A stretch of 64,000 nucleotides of DNA, from NCBI GenBank assembly GCA_025677835.1, contig JAIXMR010000057.1, forward strand, positions 1 through 64,000, written 5' to 3'. The notes beneath the pieces are model-generated. The model was not told the origin of the DNA and did no database searches. It was given only the letters and a program-made list of their open reading frames with translations. How positions within the stretch are numbered: position 1 is the stretch's first letter; every line of letters starts with the position of its first letter. Both the position numbers and the translations under genes were made by a program. The stretch comes from Sporodiniella umbellata (taxonomy: Eukaryota; Mucoromycota; Mucoromycetes; Mucorales; Rhizopodaceae). Shown piece after piece: positions 1 to 10,367 of the stretch.

Positions 1-231
1 ATGCTCTCTTCTTGAAGGGGGAGACACTAAAGACATATCAGAAACGCGTGCCAACAAACCACTTGCTCTCTTACCTGCAGGCACTCTCTTTTGAGTGGCT
101 CGACGTTGTTCACGACGAGTCGGTGGTTGCTCGCTTTCTTTCTTTTCCAAAGGCTTGGTATTACCCAACTTGTCTACCTCACTGCTTTCTTCACCTGAAA
201 GTGCTGCAAATCGATTCGCTACAAATGACAT
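1..231 (-). CDS. Stm1/HABP4-like RNA-binding protein, 5' end only (partial)
   Basis: The gene runs off the left edge. Exon 1 is 231..75, starting at an ATG (231-229) with the N-terminus MSFVANRFAALSGEE. A GTAAGA donor (74-73) and a CTTTAG acceptor (28-27) define a 46-nt intron, and exon 2 is 26..1, continuing in frame as VSPPSRREH. The N-terminal 'NRFAALxxEE' followed by a K/E/Q-rich stretch and an R-x-E-H segment (start of a possible 'REHDRHSGTG'-type core) resembles the Stm1/SERBP1/HABP4 family, ribosome-associated RNA-binding proteins. Only about 60 residues are visible, so the family call is inference; the presence of a real spliced gene is better supported than its name. Confidence 0.45.
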   Translation of the reverse strand, partial: MSFVANRFAALSGEESSEVDKLGNTKPLEKKESEQPPTRREQRRATQKRVPAGKRASGLLARVSDMSLVSPPSRREH

Positions 232-252
232 CTTTTGGGAAATAAAAAAAGG

Positions 253-283
<31 letters not shown>

Positions 284-527
284 TATTTATAGTGTGAGAA
301 CCAGTTTTTTATATGCAGACATCCACCTTATTTTCGCGTCTCTGTTCTTACTGCGGTCCAAATCACGTGGGATCAGCGATGCCATCGACGTCACTCTTCT
401 TTGCAAGCCCGTTGGAACGCGTCTGTTTCTCAACCTTCCATTTGAATGTCAGATGTCTCTCTGTCCAATCGTTCCACTTTATTTCAAAATAGGTCATCTG
501 CCACGGTTACCAAATAAAGCGAGTTCC

Positions 528-564
<37 letters not shown>

Positions 565-1117
565 TTTTTTAAAAAAAAAAAAAAAAAAAAAGCATCGATA
601 CATACAACAAAAGGTCTGTCAAGAAAGGTGGATCGGATGGCTTTTTTTTTTTTTTTTTTTTTTTTTTTTTCAGGTGTGAGAAGGCCTGAGATTCAATGGA
701 AGGCGGTATTCATTGGGACCAGAGTGATACAGAAACAGTGAAAGAGTCTATAGCAAACCCTATCGGTTCTCTTTCAGAACAAAACAAAGGTTCATCAGAA
801 CAAGTCTTGAAATAGAGAAAGAGTAAGAGAGAACAAGCGAGTGGAAAGCCAAACGACCGTCAGAGAAACAGGGCGAAAGGTAGTACAAGTACGATAAGGT
901 TTGGGTAAAAAAAAAAAAAAAAAAAGCAGATCCCACCTCTCTTACACACAGACGAATTGAGAAAACAGACGGTTCATCCAGTGCGATCTTTGAACCAACA
1001 GTCAAAGAAAAAGAGCAAAACAAAGAAAGAAACAGTGTGTTTTGTATGTTAAACAGAAACCCCTTTCTTGAAGTCTTGATGCTTGAAGTCTTTGATTTTT
1101 CCCGTGCCTCTCCAGTC

Positions 1118-1157
<40 letters not shown>

Positions 1158-1246
1158 TCCTTCTATTTTGTCTATAAAAGCCCAAGCTTTTTTTTTATTT
1201 TTTATTCTTTTTTGGTGATTGATTGACTATTAAGTGAGTTTGTTCA
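232..1246. other. Intergenic region with many long A/T tracts
   Basis: I see no convincing gene between the Stm1-like start codon and the symporter. Open frames here are short, depend on poly-T or poly-A and match nothing recognisable. The stretch holds A or T runs near 253-279, 530-561, 571-591, 643-670, 908-925 and 1118-1156, and presumably carries both divergent promoters. Confidence 0.6.
1118..1156. repeat. T13-A26 inverted homopolymer pair
   Basis: A run of 13 T is followed directly by 26 A, a perfect dA:dT hairpin or rigid nucleosome-excluding tract about 90 bp upstream of the symporter ATG. Its length may be imprecise because long homopolymers are hard to sequence. Confidence 0.8.
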
Positions 1247-2471
1247 ATGCAAGACAAGATCACGGTGGTAGAGAAGAAAGCAGGATCGTTTATGGACAGT
1301 GCTTCGATGACTGAAAATGTACAGATCGAGCACAGTCTCCCTGAACATCTTCGGATTCCAGAGGCCAATGCTACCGAATACCCAGGCTGGTTAAAACGGA
1401 TGGGAAGAGGAATCCATCGTGCACTGGATCTGTTGTTAGCGCCAGGGATCAGCCTGATCCGATATCTCAAGAAGCGAACCAACCTGACGTTCTGGATCGT
1501 TTTGGCCATGGTGGTTGGGATTCTCCTCGGTCGATTTGCACCCAAGGCAGGTGTGGCAATCAAACCGTTGGGAGATGCGTTTATTCAGATGATCAAGATT
1601 ATTATCGTACCTTTGGTCTTTAGCGTACTGGTGATTGGTATTGCTGGCCATGGCGATGATATTCTCAAAGTAGGAAAACTGGCTATCAAGACCATTCTCG
1701 TAAGACTTTATTTTCTTTTCTTTTGGCCTCACTCTTGTTCTTTTATTAGTATTTTGAAGTGGTGACCACACTCGCTTTGGCAGTCGGTCTGATCATGGCC
1801 AACCTCGTCAAGCCTGGCGTGGGTGTCGCTCTACCGGTAGGGCAAGACACTTCCTCTATCGAAGCCATGGCCGCCACTGAAAAAACTGCCATCACCTGGT
1901 CTGGTGAACTCTTTATGATCATACCTGAAAACTTTTTCGTCGCTGCTGTCAATAACAAGGTGTTGGCTATCGTTTTTTGTTCTGTCATGTTTGCCTGTGC
2001 TATGATGAAAGCGGATAGAAAGAGTAAAAAACTCATGCTAGAAATCAACGAGGCACTGTCTCAAGTCATGTTCAAATTTGTTGGCCTTGTCATGAACTGT
2101 AAACTGGCTTAGGTTCATTCTCTCCCCACCACCACTGACTCTCTTTTTTTTTCTTTAGATGCCCCCATTGGTATCGGTGCTGCTCTTGCTGCTACCGTCG
2201 GTGCAAACGGTATTGGCGTCTTGGCTAACCTGGGTAAACTGATCGGTTGTGTCTATGCTTCGCTCGTCATCTTTCTGATCATCGTCTTGATTCCTATCAT
2301 GTTGATCTGTCGTATTCCTGTCCTTGGCTTCTTCAAGGCCATGGCTCAACCTTGGTTATTGGCTTTTAGTTCTGCCTCCAGTGAATCGGCCCTACCCATG
2401 GCTTTTGAACGGATGCGAGAGTTTGGCTGTACAAACGCTTTGACAGGCTTTGTGATTCCTTGGTAATCAAC

Positions 2472-2503
<32 letters not shown>

Positions 2504-2980
2504 AGAGGCTGTAGACTGAACCCTTTTAGTGGCTATTCTTTTAATCTCGATGGTACCACGCTCTATCTATCGTTGGCTGTCATCTTTTCTGCACAGGCTT
2601 CGGGAATGGATCTACCCTTGGCTACCCAACTCTCAATTCTAGGTACTTTGATGTTATCCTCTAAAGGTGTGGCGGCTATTCCCCGTGCTTCCCTCGTCGT
2701 TCTTTCCGGTACTCTCAGTCAATACAATATTCCACTCGAGGCAGTCCTCATGATCATGGGCGTAGACGCCATCATGGACATGGCACGTACTTCGCTCAAC
2801 GTACTCGGTAACTGTCTAGGATGTTGTGTGATGGCCCGTCTCGAAGGCTCTTTCCGAGGTGAAGAATGGCGTAGGGAGGAAGAAGACCGTCGTTATAAAC
2901 GCTATCTGGAGGAACAGCAAAAAGAACAAGCCTCGCTCGACCCAGTCGTTGTCGTGCACGAACTTGAAAAACAATCCTAA
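1247..2980 (+). CDS. Dicarboxylate/amino acid:cation symporter (DAACS/SLC1-type)
   Basis: Exons 1247..1699, 1750..2098, 2159..2462 and 2530..2980 join without a frame break into a 518-residue protein. Three GT-AG introns of 50-67 nt separate them; the third contains a 28-nt poly-A. After a hydrophilic N-terminus of about 75 residues come the family's membrane segments. Recognisable motifs are KIIIVPLVFS, the NYAPIG loop, the re-entrant loop SSASSESALP, CGYSFNLDGTT, SSKGVAAIPRAS and the substrate/cation-site helix GVDAIMDMARTSLNVLGN. These are hallmarks of glutamate/aspartate/C4-dicarboxylate symporters at the plasma membrane. Length is usual for fungal members with an extended N-terminus. The C-terminus is a charged E/R/K-rich tail. 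The exact substrate cannot be told from sequence. Confidence 0.95.
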
Positions 2981-3029
2981 TCATCATCATAATCATCATA
3001 GTAATCATAATAATAAACGGACGCTTTAT

Positions 3030-3818
3030 TCAAACCCAAGCATTCAATACCGCCACAAAAGGCACCAACGCTTCCATCGTGTCCATCACTCGATCCAGAA
3101 AACCTTCACTGACCACTTGCTGGTCCGTAAAGGTCTTGTTCACCACAAAACTTTTGAACCGCAACAGTTCAATCTCTGGATGATCTTTTGCCACATGTTT
3201 CGGTGCCACCTTGAGCTTATCCTCCGTACAGAGCAAGGCTATCCCTGTCTGACCAGAGAACACCTCTTGAACGGCCTCGGTCGATAACGCCTGTCGTAAT
3301 AACTCGCCTTGGTCTACAATCGCACTTCTCACCCGACGCATGCTTTCTTTTCCCGGCTGCCATAAACCCACCGCCAGCAAGGACCGATCGCCAGGTTGGA
3401 TCTGTAAATAGTAGCCTGCATCCGTAAACTTTCGACCCTGGCGTGAGAAAGAAGCCGAGAGATACGTCTTGTAAGGCCGTTTGTCATTCGTAAACCGAAG
3501 ATCCCGATGCTGTCGATACACTGCCTGTTTGGCTTCTTCAATCAACACCTGTCTATCCACACACGGAAGCTCACGTATCACTTGCCCCACAAACCCTGTG
3601 AAATCCTTTCGTACTTGCTCCCACCATTCGCTCTTTAACCGCATAAAATCCCGTTCATTATTCACTTCTAATTCTGATAGAAACGCTAGACTTTCTACAC
3701 TTAGCGCATCCGCAAACGGTCCCCCCGTCACCTTGGGTCGTTTATAATCAGACCTTTGGAAACTTGAATCCCCAATCACTTCTTCATCCTCTGCTCTTTC
3801 CCTTTTTTTCAAGCCCAT
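3030..3818 (-). CDS. DUF2461 family protein
   Basis: A single-exon gene of 262 residues with an ATG at 3818-3816. Residues about 35-250 match the DUF2461 pattern: FLSELEVNNERDFM near the start, the RDLRFTNDKRPYKTYLSA core, GYYLQIQPGDRSLLAVGLWQP, and a LKVAPKHVAKDHPEIELLRFKS segment. The family occurs widely in bacteria and fungi; its biochemical role is unknown. The N-terminus is a K/R/E-rich leader that may be a nuclear signal (KKRER). It converges on the symporter's 3' end, with 49 bp between stops. No introns, in contrast to its neighbours. Confidence 0.9.
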   Translation of the reverse strand: MGLKKRERAEDEEVIGDSSFQRSDYKRPKVTGGPFADALSVESLAFLSELEVNNERDFMRLKSEWWEQVRKDFTGFVGQVIRELPCVDRQVLIEEAKQAVYRQHRDLRFTNDKRPYKTYLSASFSRQGRKFTDAGYYLQIQPGDRSLLAVGLWQPGKESMRRVRSAIVDQGELLRQALSTEAVQEVFSGQTGIALLCTEDKLKVAPKHVAKDHPEIELLRFKSFVVNKTFTDQQVVSEGFLDRVMDTMEALVPFVAVLNAWV

Positions 3819-3832
3819 GCTTCTAATTAATT

Positions 3833-3836
<4 letters not shown>

Positions 3837-3874
<38 letters not shown>
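3837..3874. repeat. Poly-A tract, 38 nt
   Basis: The longest homopolymer in the window. It lies about 18 bp upstream of the DUF2461 start codon, so on that gene's coding strand it is a poly-T core-promoter element. Confidence 0.85.
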
Positions 3875-3876
<2 letters not shown>

Positions 3877-4224
3877 AATTTATTCATCGACAGCCATTGC
3901 CTTGCTAACAAACCATTAGAATAGAATTTTTATTTATTGGGCCAAAAAGAATGATATGAATAAAAATAAAAAAAAGTAGTGTAACAATGTGCCTCATTTA
4001 CTTTTCAGTCTCTCTGCAAGGGAACCTTCTTTTTTTTTTTTTTTTTTGGGTTTAAGGAGAAGTGGGGGAAAGGGGAGATGGGCATGTTATAGAGAAAAAA
4101 GAGAGATTTGGTTTATACAGAACAGATGGAGAGGGAAAAAAAAAAAACCAAAAAAAAACCAAAGAGAGGTTCAAAATAATCGTATGAGTGTCAAAAAAAA
4201 AAAAAAACAATAAATTTCAGTCTA

Positions 4225-4264
4225 TGTGTGTATGTATGTATGTATGTGTGTGTGTGTGTGTGTG
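4225..4264. repeat. (TG)n/(TATG)n microsatellite
   Basis: An imperfect TGTG/TATG repeat about 80 bp upstream of the coiled-coil gene start. Confidence 0.8.
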
Positions 4265-4342
4265 ACGTTAAACTCGTGTGTTTATAGACTTTGAAAAATA
4301 AACTTTTTACAACTTCTTTTTCTTTTTTATATTTTTAATTTA

Positions 4343-5560
4343 ATGGCCATGTCAGAAACAAGATTCAGCGTGAATTCAAACTTGATGAATTATTCAATTC
4401 CTAGTGAAAGTCAACAAGATCATAAACGATTGATCAAGCTAGGAGACAGCGATACACATACTCGCCAGCTTGAAGTGCAGATAGAACAGCTCACACTGCA
4501 GAACGTGAAGCTTCAACGTACCAATCGGCTATTGAAAGTGGACATTGACAATTTAATCGAACAACATACGAGTCCGCTAGAAAAGACGATTGAAGAGCTC
4601 ACCGTAGCCAACATCCGACTTCAACGGGCCACCCGTCTTTTACAACAAGAATTAGACGAAAAATCCATCGAAGCCAATCAGTATAAAGAACATCAAATCC
4701 TCACCATGAAGTCAGTAGGTCCTGAATACGAATTTCTGGTGCAAAACATCAATTTGTTACAACGCCAAGTAAAAATAGATGGAAAAAAAGACAACTAACA
4801 ACAACAACAACCTTTAGATAGCTGGACACCCAACCTGTCAGGAAACATGTTGTTTTACTCTGAAGCCTATCGATCATTCCAATATGATCATGGCCTTACC
4901 TGAAAATGAAGAGGAAGAACTTGAGGCTCAACATATTTGCCGGCCTGTCATTCATTCCGACTTCTCCCAAGGCTCCTACGCATCTGGACTGGAGCACAGA
5001 ATCGTCGGACTCGAACAGTTGATTGAAGAATTGGAATCCGAAAAGGAACAGATGAACAAACAACATACTTACAAAGACATTGACCTCGAGACTCTCAAGA
5101 AAGAATTAAGGGTTAAAGACGAAATCGTCTCTCAACTGGAGCAAGACTTTGTCACTCTAGAAGATCAACTCATCCATTTGCAAAGGGTAAGTCAACCTGT
5201 GTACACCTTACTTTTCTAACCCTCGCTTTAGGAACTCGAAAGGCTCAATCGACATAACGACTTTCTTAGCAGATCTTCTATTCCACATCATCTCAAACGA
5301 CAATCTCAGCTATTGATGGAATCCAAACGAAGATCGCTTGCTATCAAAGATACAAACCTACTCGAACATCTCTTTAAAGGAGAATTACAATCCTCAGATG
5401 AATTCAGTAGTTGTAGTAGTAGTAGTACTAGTTCAGAAGAATACATCGATCCTTACAAAAAAGGTAACCCCCTCTATCCCATTCGCTTGTACCTCATCTC
5501 CCTTCTTTAGTGATCCTCAGTAAAGAAAATCGTTTGAGTTATCTGCGTGTCTTACCCTAA
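4343..5560 (+). CDS. Coiled-coil protein of unknown function
   Basis: Best model: exons 4343..4768, 4818..5186, 5232..5463 and 5511..5560, closing in frame to 358 residues. Residues about 35-135 and 190-290 are heptad-rich (RQLEVQIEQLTLQNVKLQ; LEQLIEELESEKEQ), and the C-terminus ends with a serine-rich stretch and NRLSYLRVLP. Intron 1 has a GTAAAA donor, a clear CTAAC branch site and a TTTAG acceptor, but the reading chosen just after it (IAGHPTC...) is less protein-like than the +1 frame (DSWTPNLSGNML...), so that junction may hide a frameshift or another splice site. No enzymatic motif is visible. I do not recognise a family; a scaffold or cytoskeletal role would be a guess. Confidence 0.7.
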
Positions 5561-5847
5561 TAGACAACCTCCCATACACACGATTTCTCTCCCTATCTCT
5601 CTCTCTCTCTCTAGATACACTCACATATACATAAACATCCATACCTACTTTTCTATATACGCACAGACACACACCCACATACACATCTACAAAATAAAAA
5701 AACACGCACATACATACACCCTACTTTTTTTTTTTTTTTTTTTTTTCATTCTACATGTACATACATGCCTACACGTACATAAATGGCTAGAGCTTGTTCG
5801 TGTTCACTACCCCCTTGATTTATTTTCTTAGCGTGGATCAAGACACG

Positions 5848-6395
5848 TCACACCTTTTCTTTTGAAAGTCCAGTTGGATGTTGAGGACATTCATGCGTTT
5901 CGAAAAATGAGGTATCCATCGGGCCTTCTTTCTTGGCCACCCAAGGGGTTTGTTTCTGTAAGCGTTCCAGAGCATGATAAACACCCTGGGTAGATTTCAT
6001 CAAAAGATCATCCCAGACCAATCCTTCTGTCTGTTTGAAAAGCAAGATGTTGACTTTGTTCTTCTTAAACTAAATAAACCCCCTTATTAAACACACAACG
6101 CCTGTACATGGCCGTACCTTGACTTGGGCCTTGTCCGGAATCACGTGATGATAGAAGGGATTCAACTTGAACTTGTAAATCACTTGCTGATTTATCGCGT
6201 TCTAAACACAGGTTAATACTTTTTTTTTTTTTTTTTTTTTTTTTCCTTTGAACCTTCCTCACTTTACTAAATCAAGCTCAATACTTCTCTCTTTCACATC
6301 CAACCTATACACTTTTTCATTCGTGGGTAGTTTGTTGACTAACGACACAAACAATCTAATCCATCCCATAAGTTTCCATTCCCTCTCTTTCTCTC

Positions 6396-6427
<32 letters not shown>

Positions 6428-6637
6428 GCTTCACCCACAGACTCTTTACGTAATGGTCTGTTCGTCCTGAGTCCAGCCATAGTTGGAAGTAATAAAGCTG
6501 GTTTGTACCTGAGCCTTGGCTATCTTGATAGGCTCCCTTTTTTCTTTCTCAACTAATATCTGTAGCGCCTTTTGTACAAAAGGTCTTTTGGCTAATCCTT
6601 TCAAGTAAATCAATTCTTCTAAATCCTCCTCTTCCAT
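5848..6637 (-). CDS. CS-domain protein, CacyBP/SIP-like
   Basis: Exons 6637..6450, 6355..6268, 6201..6118 and 6069..5848 join in frame to 193 residues. After a short acidic helical N-terminus comes a CS (p23-like) fold: SFITSNYGWTQDEQTITLFV, then KLPTNEKVYRLDVKERSIELDL, the YKFKLNPFYHHVIPDKAQVKF segment and KKNKVNILLFKQTEGLVWDDL. This order matches CacyBP/SIP (calcyclin-binding protein) better than plain p23. Such proteins act as Hsp90 or ubiquitin-ligase adaptors in cytosol and nucleus; that role is transferred from the family. Introns 1 and 2 contain long homopolymers and GA repeats. Function beyond the CS domain is uncertain. Confidence 0.85.
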
Positions 6638-7051
6638 TTGATTTCTTTAAATAAGGAAGAAGAAAAAAAAAAAATAAAAAATAAAAAAATAAAAAGAATC
6701 CGTCTTGCCCTATTCAGGTCAACAAGCGCTTCCCTTGTCTTCTTAAAACGTTTATTTAAAACACAGAAACGTCTTTCATTGGCCCTTCTTCATTCGCTGT
6801 CCAAACACGAGTCAATGCACATCTTTATCAAACACTGTAAGAAACCATAGGTTAAAATAAGCATTTGTTTTCTGTTTTTTTTTTTGTTGGGTATTTAAAG
6901 ATCAAAAGCAAAACAAAGGGAGAAAAATAAAGCACTTTATTTCTTGTACACACTTTTTTTTTTTTTTTTTTTTTTTTATAGTGCGTGCGGGTTTTCGGGC
7001 AAGGGTGAATGAAAAAGAAAAAAAAAAAGTGTGTGTGGATAAAAAGCAAAT

Positions 7052-7312
7052 TTAATGCTTGGGTAATTCAACCACTAAATGCTCGCCTTTGGTATACATT
7101 TGACTAATAGCGGCTTGTCGCTTAAGTACGATCAGGTCTTCTTTGGCTTTTTCGATCAATGCTGCAATTTTTTCAGGATGGGTTTCATTCATATGAGCAC
7201 GGAAGCCATCTCTGGATCGACGGATGGTATAGTCTCTAAAGTTGTAGGAGGCAAACCGGTTACCGTGGCGAATGAACTGGCGATAAAGTGAGAGAATAGT
7301 GGAATTAGACAT
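7052..7312 (-). CDS. ISD11: Iron-sulfur cluster assembly LYR protein Isd11 (LYRM4)
   Basis: A single-exon gene of 86 residues with its ATG at 7312-7310. The N-terminus MSNSTILSLYRQF carries the LYR tripeptide at residues 9-11. The downstream NFRDYTIRRSRDGFRAHMNE and KAKEDLIVLKRQAAISQMY helices are typical of Isd11. The protein stabilises the cysteine desulfurase Nfs1 in the mitochondrial matrix, supplying sulfur for Fe-S clusters. The length fits the family (about 85-95). A longer in-frame upstream reading has no ATG and runs into poly-K, so it was not used. Confidence 0.93.
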   Translation of the reverse strand: MSNSTILSLYRQFIRHGNRFASYNFRDYTIRRSRDGFRAHMNETHPEKIAALIEKAKEDLIVLKRQAAISQMYTKGEHLVVELPKH

Positions 7313-7337
7313 TATACAAAGAAAAGAAAAAAGAATT

Positions 7338-7364
<27 letters not shown>
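7338..7364. repeat. (AC)n microsatellite
   Basis: A perfect CA-dinucleotide run just upstream of the ISD11 start codon. Confidence 0.85.
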
Positions 7365-7370
<6 letters not shown>

Positions 7371-7478
7371 CACACACTATAAAAATAGACGGCGTAGTCA
7401 CTTTTTTTTTTTTTTTTTTTTTTTGCCAACAATTTACAACACTAAATTTTTTTTTTTTTTTTTTGGGGGGAAGGGAAT

Positions 7479-8692
7479 TTAATGATTCTTTTGGGCTGTC
7501 CAGCAATTGAATCTTGAGAATCCTCGATAGTCTTCAAATTCGTTCATCATGTCTTGTATAGCTGAATCGTAATCGTCTGAAGTGAGGCCCCAAAGTGCCA
7601 TATAGTCACTCTTTCGATTTCTTAATAAGGCTTTTTGGATTTCTTTGTTTATAAATCCAAACTGTTTTAATTCTTTTGAAAGATGATCAGTCCCGTTTTT
7701 TTTTTTTTTTTTTTTTTTTTTCTGTCTATAAGCTTACTACCTTCATCCTGAGGCCATTCTCCAATGGGTATATCTAAGCTACGGTATTCGATGGTCTGAA
7801 AACCGGCTGCTTCTATTTCTTTGGGAATTCTTTCGGTAATTCGAAAATCAATCTCATTTTTCTCACACTGCACTTCCAAAAACTCATTAAAGGCTCTCAG
7901 AATAGGGCCAGGGTTATGGTGCCATAGATCGGCTTCAATAAGCTCCATTCTTCCTTTGGGTTTCAATACTCGATGGATTTCACACACCAATTGGGGCCAG
8001 TGTTGTTGAGATATCACATGTCCCATACTACGTTGAAATACACTTTGGATGCTTTGGTTAGCTCTTTTTTTTTTTTTTTTTTTTTTTTTCTCTCTCGCGT
8101 TGGAATACAAAACAACCTACAAATCTACAGAATTCGATTCAATCGGCCAAGGTTGGGTCACATCTGCTTCTGTGTATATCAGATTCTCTGGCTTTCCTTG
8201 ATGTTCTGGTAATCTTACATCGAGCGCAATCACTTTGCATCCACCATACTCTGCAGCTATCTCTAAAGCCCAAATACCATTGCCGGTGCCTGAATCCACA
8301 ATAGTCATATCATCTGTCAGTTCTGTTCCCATATTCGATTTTCTTGCACTCTTTAATAAATAATGCTATTCAAAAAAAAAAAAAGAGAGAGGTTAACCAG
8401 GTTTTGATAGAGGGAGTTCACGTATTACTTGTCTCTGAAGCCTATCAAATTCTTTCAGATCGTCTTGTAATAAGTTCTTCTTGGGTTGTCGGTCATTGTT
8501 CACTGTCAGGAACTCGGGTATTGCTTTCGGTTTGGACGTCTCTTCTTGTACCCAGTCAAAATTACCAGAGAGAGTTCCGTTGCTTTTGGTAACAAAGGAA
8601 CCTAGTGTCACTGTACTCTTTCGACGGTTATTTCTCTTCCTCTCCTTCTTTTCTTTGGATTTCTCCAAAACTTTACTTGCTTGATTTCCCAT
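7479..8692 (-). CDS. SAM-dependent methyltransferase (class I)
   Basis: Exons 8692..8429, 8365..8121, 8042..7741 and 7672..7479 give 334 residues with all phases matching. A basic S/K-rich N-terminus of about 90 residues precedes the Rossmann methyltransferase fold. Motif I is TIVDSGTGNGIWALEIA, where the usual GCGTG is SGTGNG; then VIALDVRLPEH (acidic loop), IESNSVDFVFQRSM (post-motif II) and IHRVLKPKGRMELIEADLWH (motif III). The C-terminus NEFEDYRGFSRFNCWTAQKN resembles the methyltransferase family expanded in Mucorales. The substrate is unknown. Introns 2 and 3 contain 22- and 25-nt A/T runs. Exon 3 could be read through into lysine repeats, but the spliced form restores the family's C-terminus. 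Confidence 0.88.
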
Positions 8693-9192
8693 TTTTTTTT
8701 TTTTTTTTTTTTGAAATAGCTATGTTTTCTTGTATGAAAACACAAAATAAAAAGAAAATAAGAAACTAAAGAAGAATAATAATAATAATAATAAAAAAAA
8801 AAAAAAAAAAAAAAAGAGGCCAATGCAATACATTTCCCCTCACCTTTGCACCCTAATTTTTTTTTTTTTTTTTTCCCAGTACGAAATAACAATAAAGAAC
8901 GGCGCGGGATTTGATTTTTAAAAGGCTCTTCCAATCAAAGAACGGACATATCGTGTCTACTTTTTTCCAAGTTTTTTATAGATTCTTTTTTGCACAAAAA
9001 GTAAGACAATCACACGCTTTCTTTTTTTTTTTTTTTTTTTTTTTCTTGTCACTCTATTTTTGCTCTTATTTTAATAGACCTTCTTCTCTTTCTAGCTGCT
9101 GGAGTATAGACTGAAAAAGGGCTCACCTTTCCATAGGTTGTCTGCTGTCAGTCTTGTATCCGATAACTGAGAAAACTCCGTTCACTACAAAA

Positions 9193-9223
<31 letters not shown>

Positions 9224-10286
9224 CAGTTGTTTTTTGATGTCCTATCCAAGTCAAACTATTACACTTTTTGGCTTTGTTGAGCTTCTATCTTTTCGCTTTC
9301 TTTTCTTACAACTTTTTAGTTGATTCGAACGGTTTGTAACCATAGCTGTAACTACATTCTTTATTTTCTGTTGCAAATAAAAACAAAAGAATCGCTAGTG
9401 GCCTCTTTACTAAAGATACAACAAAAACTTTTTTTTTAAAGCTTACTGATTGAGATATATTAGTATAGATCCAAGTAAAGATTCGTGTAAAAGAGATCGG
9501 ATCAACGTGTAATAATACAGTTATACTAGTGGCTACCTCATTTTATGAGCTATATGCGTTGTATTTCATCGTCGACGCGTATACAAGTGTCAATCGATCA
9601 GGATAAAATCTCTTTTACAAAACCACCAAACAGTAATCATGCGCGCACACTCTTGAAATAAACACGCATGGGAATAGGGACTTACGTTTATTTGTCATTA
9701 AATGATCAAGGCCTTTTTTTTTTCTCTCCAAACGCTTCTGGGTACATGCCCTTTCTCAGCCCTCGTCTCCTTGAATAAAGTCTCTTTGAGCTTCTTGCTA
9801 GATCTTGTTTGTAGATACGCTTTTTCCAAATCCCAACTTTCTTCTTCTCCTCCCCTCCCCCCCCCTCCTTCTTTTTACAAATCAACCCCCAATTCCCTTC
9901 ATGAGCTTTCCTTATTGCATACATTAGACATCCATTGGATTACAGTGTTGACAATCGTTGTATACATATGCTAGGCCGTCTTTCGTGATGCGCTGTATCC
10001 TACCGCAGTCTATAAACTACAGCTTATCTGTCTTTGAAAAAAAAAAACGCACATATTACACAGACGTCAAACTACTAACGTCAAAAAAAATATATATAGG
10101 GTGACAGATAGAGCTCAGCTCAAAAGGCGTCATTGATTAGAAACACGTTAATATAAAAACGTTTCACAGTAGATGGTCAAGATAGTAAACCGTAACAATA
10201 ATGGAATAACGTTCTTTTAGATAAATAAATAAATCTAATGAATTGAGCAAAGTTGTCATCGTGTACGGTTTCACTTTTATTTGCCC

Positions 10287-10318
<32 letters not shown>

Positions 10319-10367
10319 GTGATTAAATAAGTAAAAAGTTCCCAACGTCATTTCCACTCCCTATCTA
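8693..10367. other. Intergenic region, no gene recognised
   Basis: About 1.7 kb of AT-rich DNA between the methyltransferase start and the ALG1 stop, with A/T runs at about 8695-8712, 8794-8815, 8857-8874, 9022-9044, 9187-9213 and 10287-10315. The open frames present are low-complexity. A short stretch around 9070-9180 on the minus strand could be read as spliced coding sequence, but I cannot support it. Confidence 0.5.

Noticed and set aside
294..572. Plus-strand 92-codon open frame
   Set aside because: It begins at a non-ATG codon and ends in poly-Phe encoded by a T-tract; no homology or splice context.
760..1023. Minus-strand 87-codon frame
   Set aside because: Low-complexity Phe/Ser-rich composition produced by A-tracts; no motif.
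5517..5831. Frames on both strands over the CA/TC-rich stretch
   Set aside because: Microsatellite and homopolymer DNA gives Tyr/Ile/Val/Arg repeats; it is 3' flank of the coiled-coil gene.
9702..9974. Overlapping plus and minus frames of 70-90 codons
   Set aside because: No ATG-supported, domain-bearing or splice-supported reading; composition follows local CT-rich DNA.
10097..10140. tRNA-like look (GAGCTCAGCT segment)
   Set aside because: No acceptor stem pairing or T-loop GTTCRANNC at the right distance.
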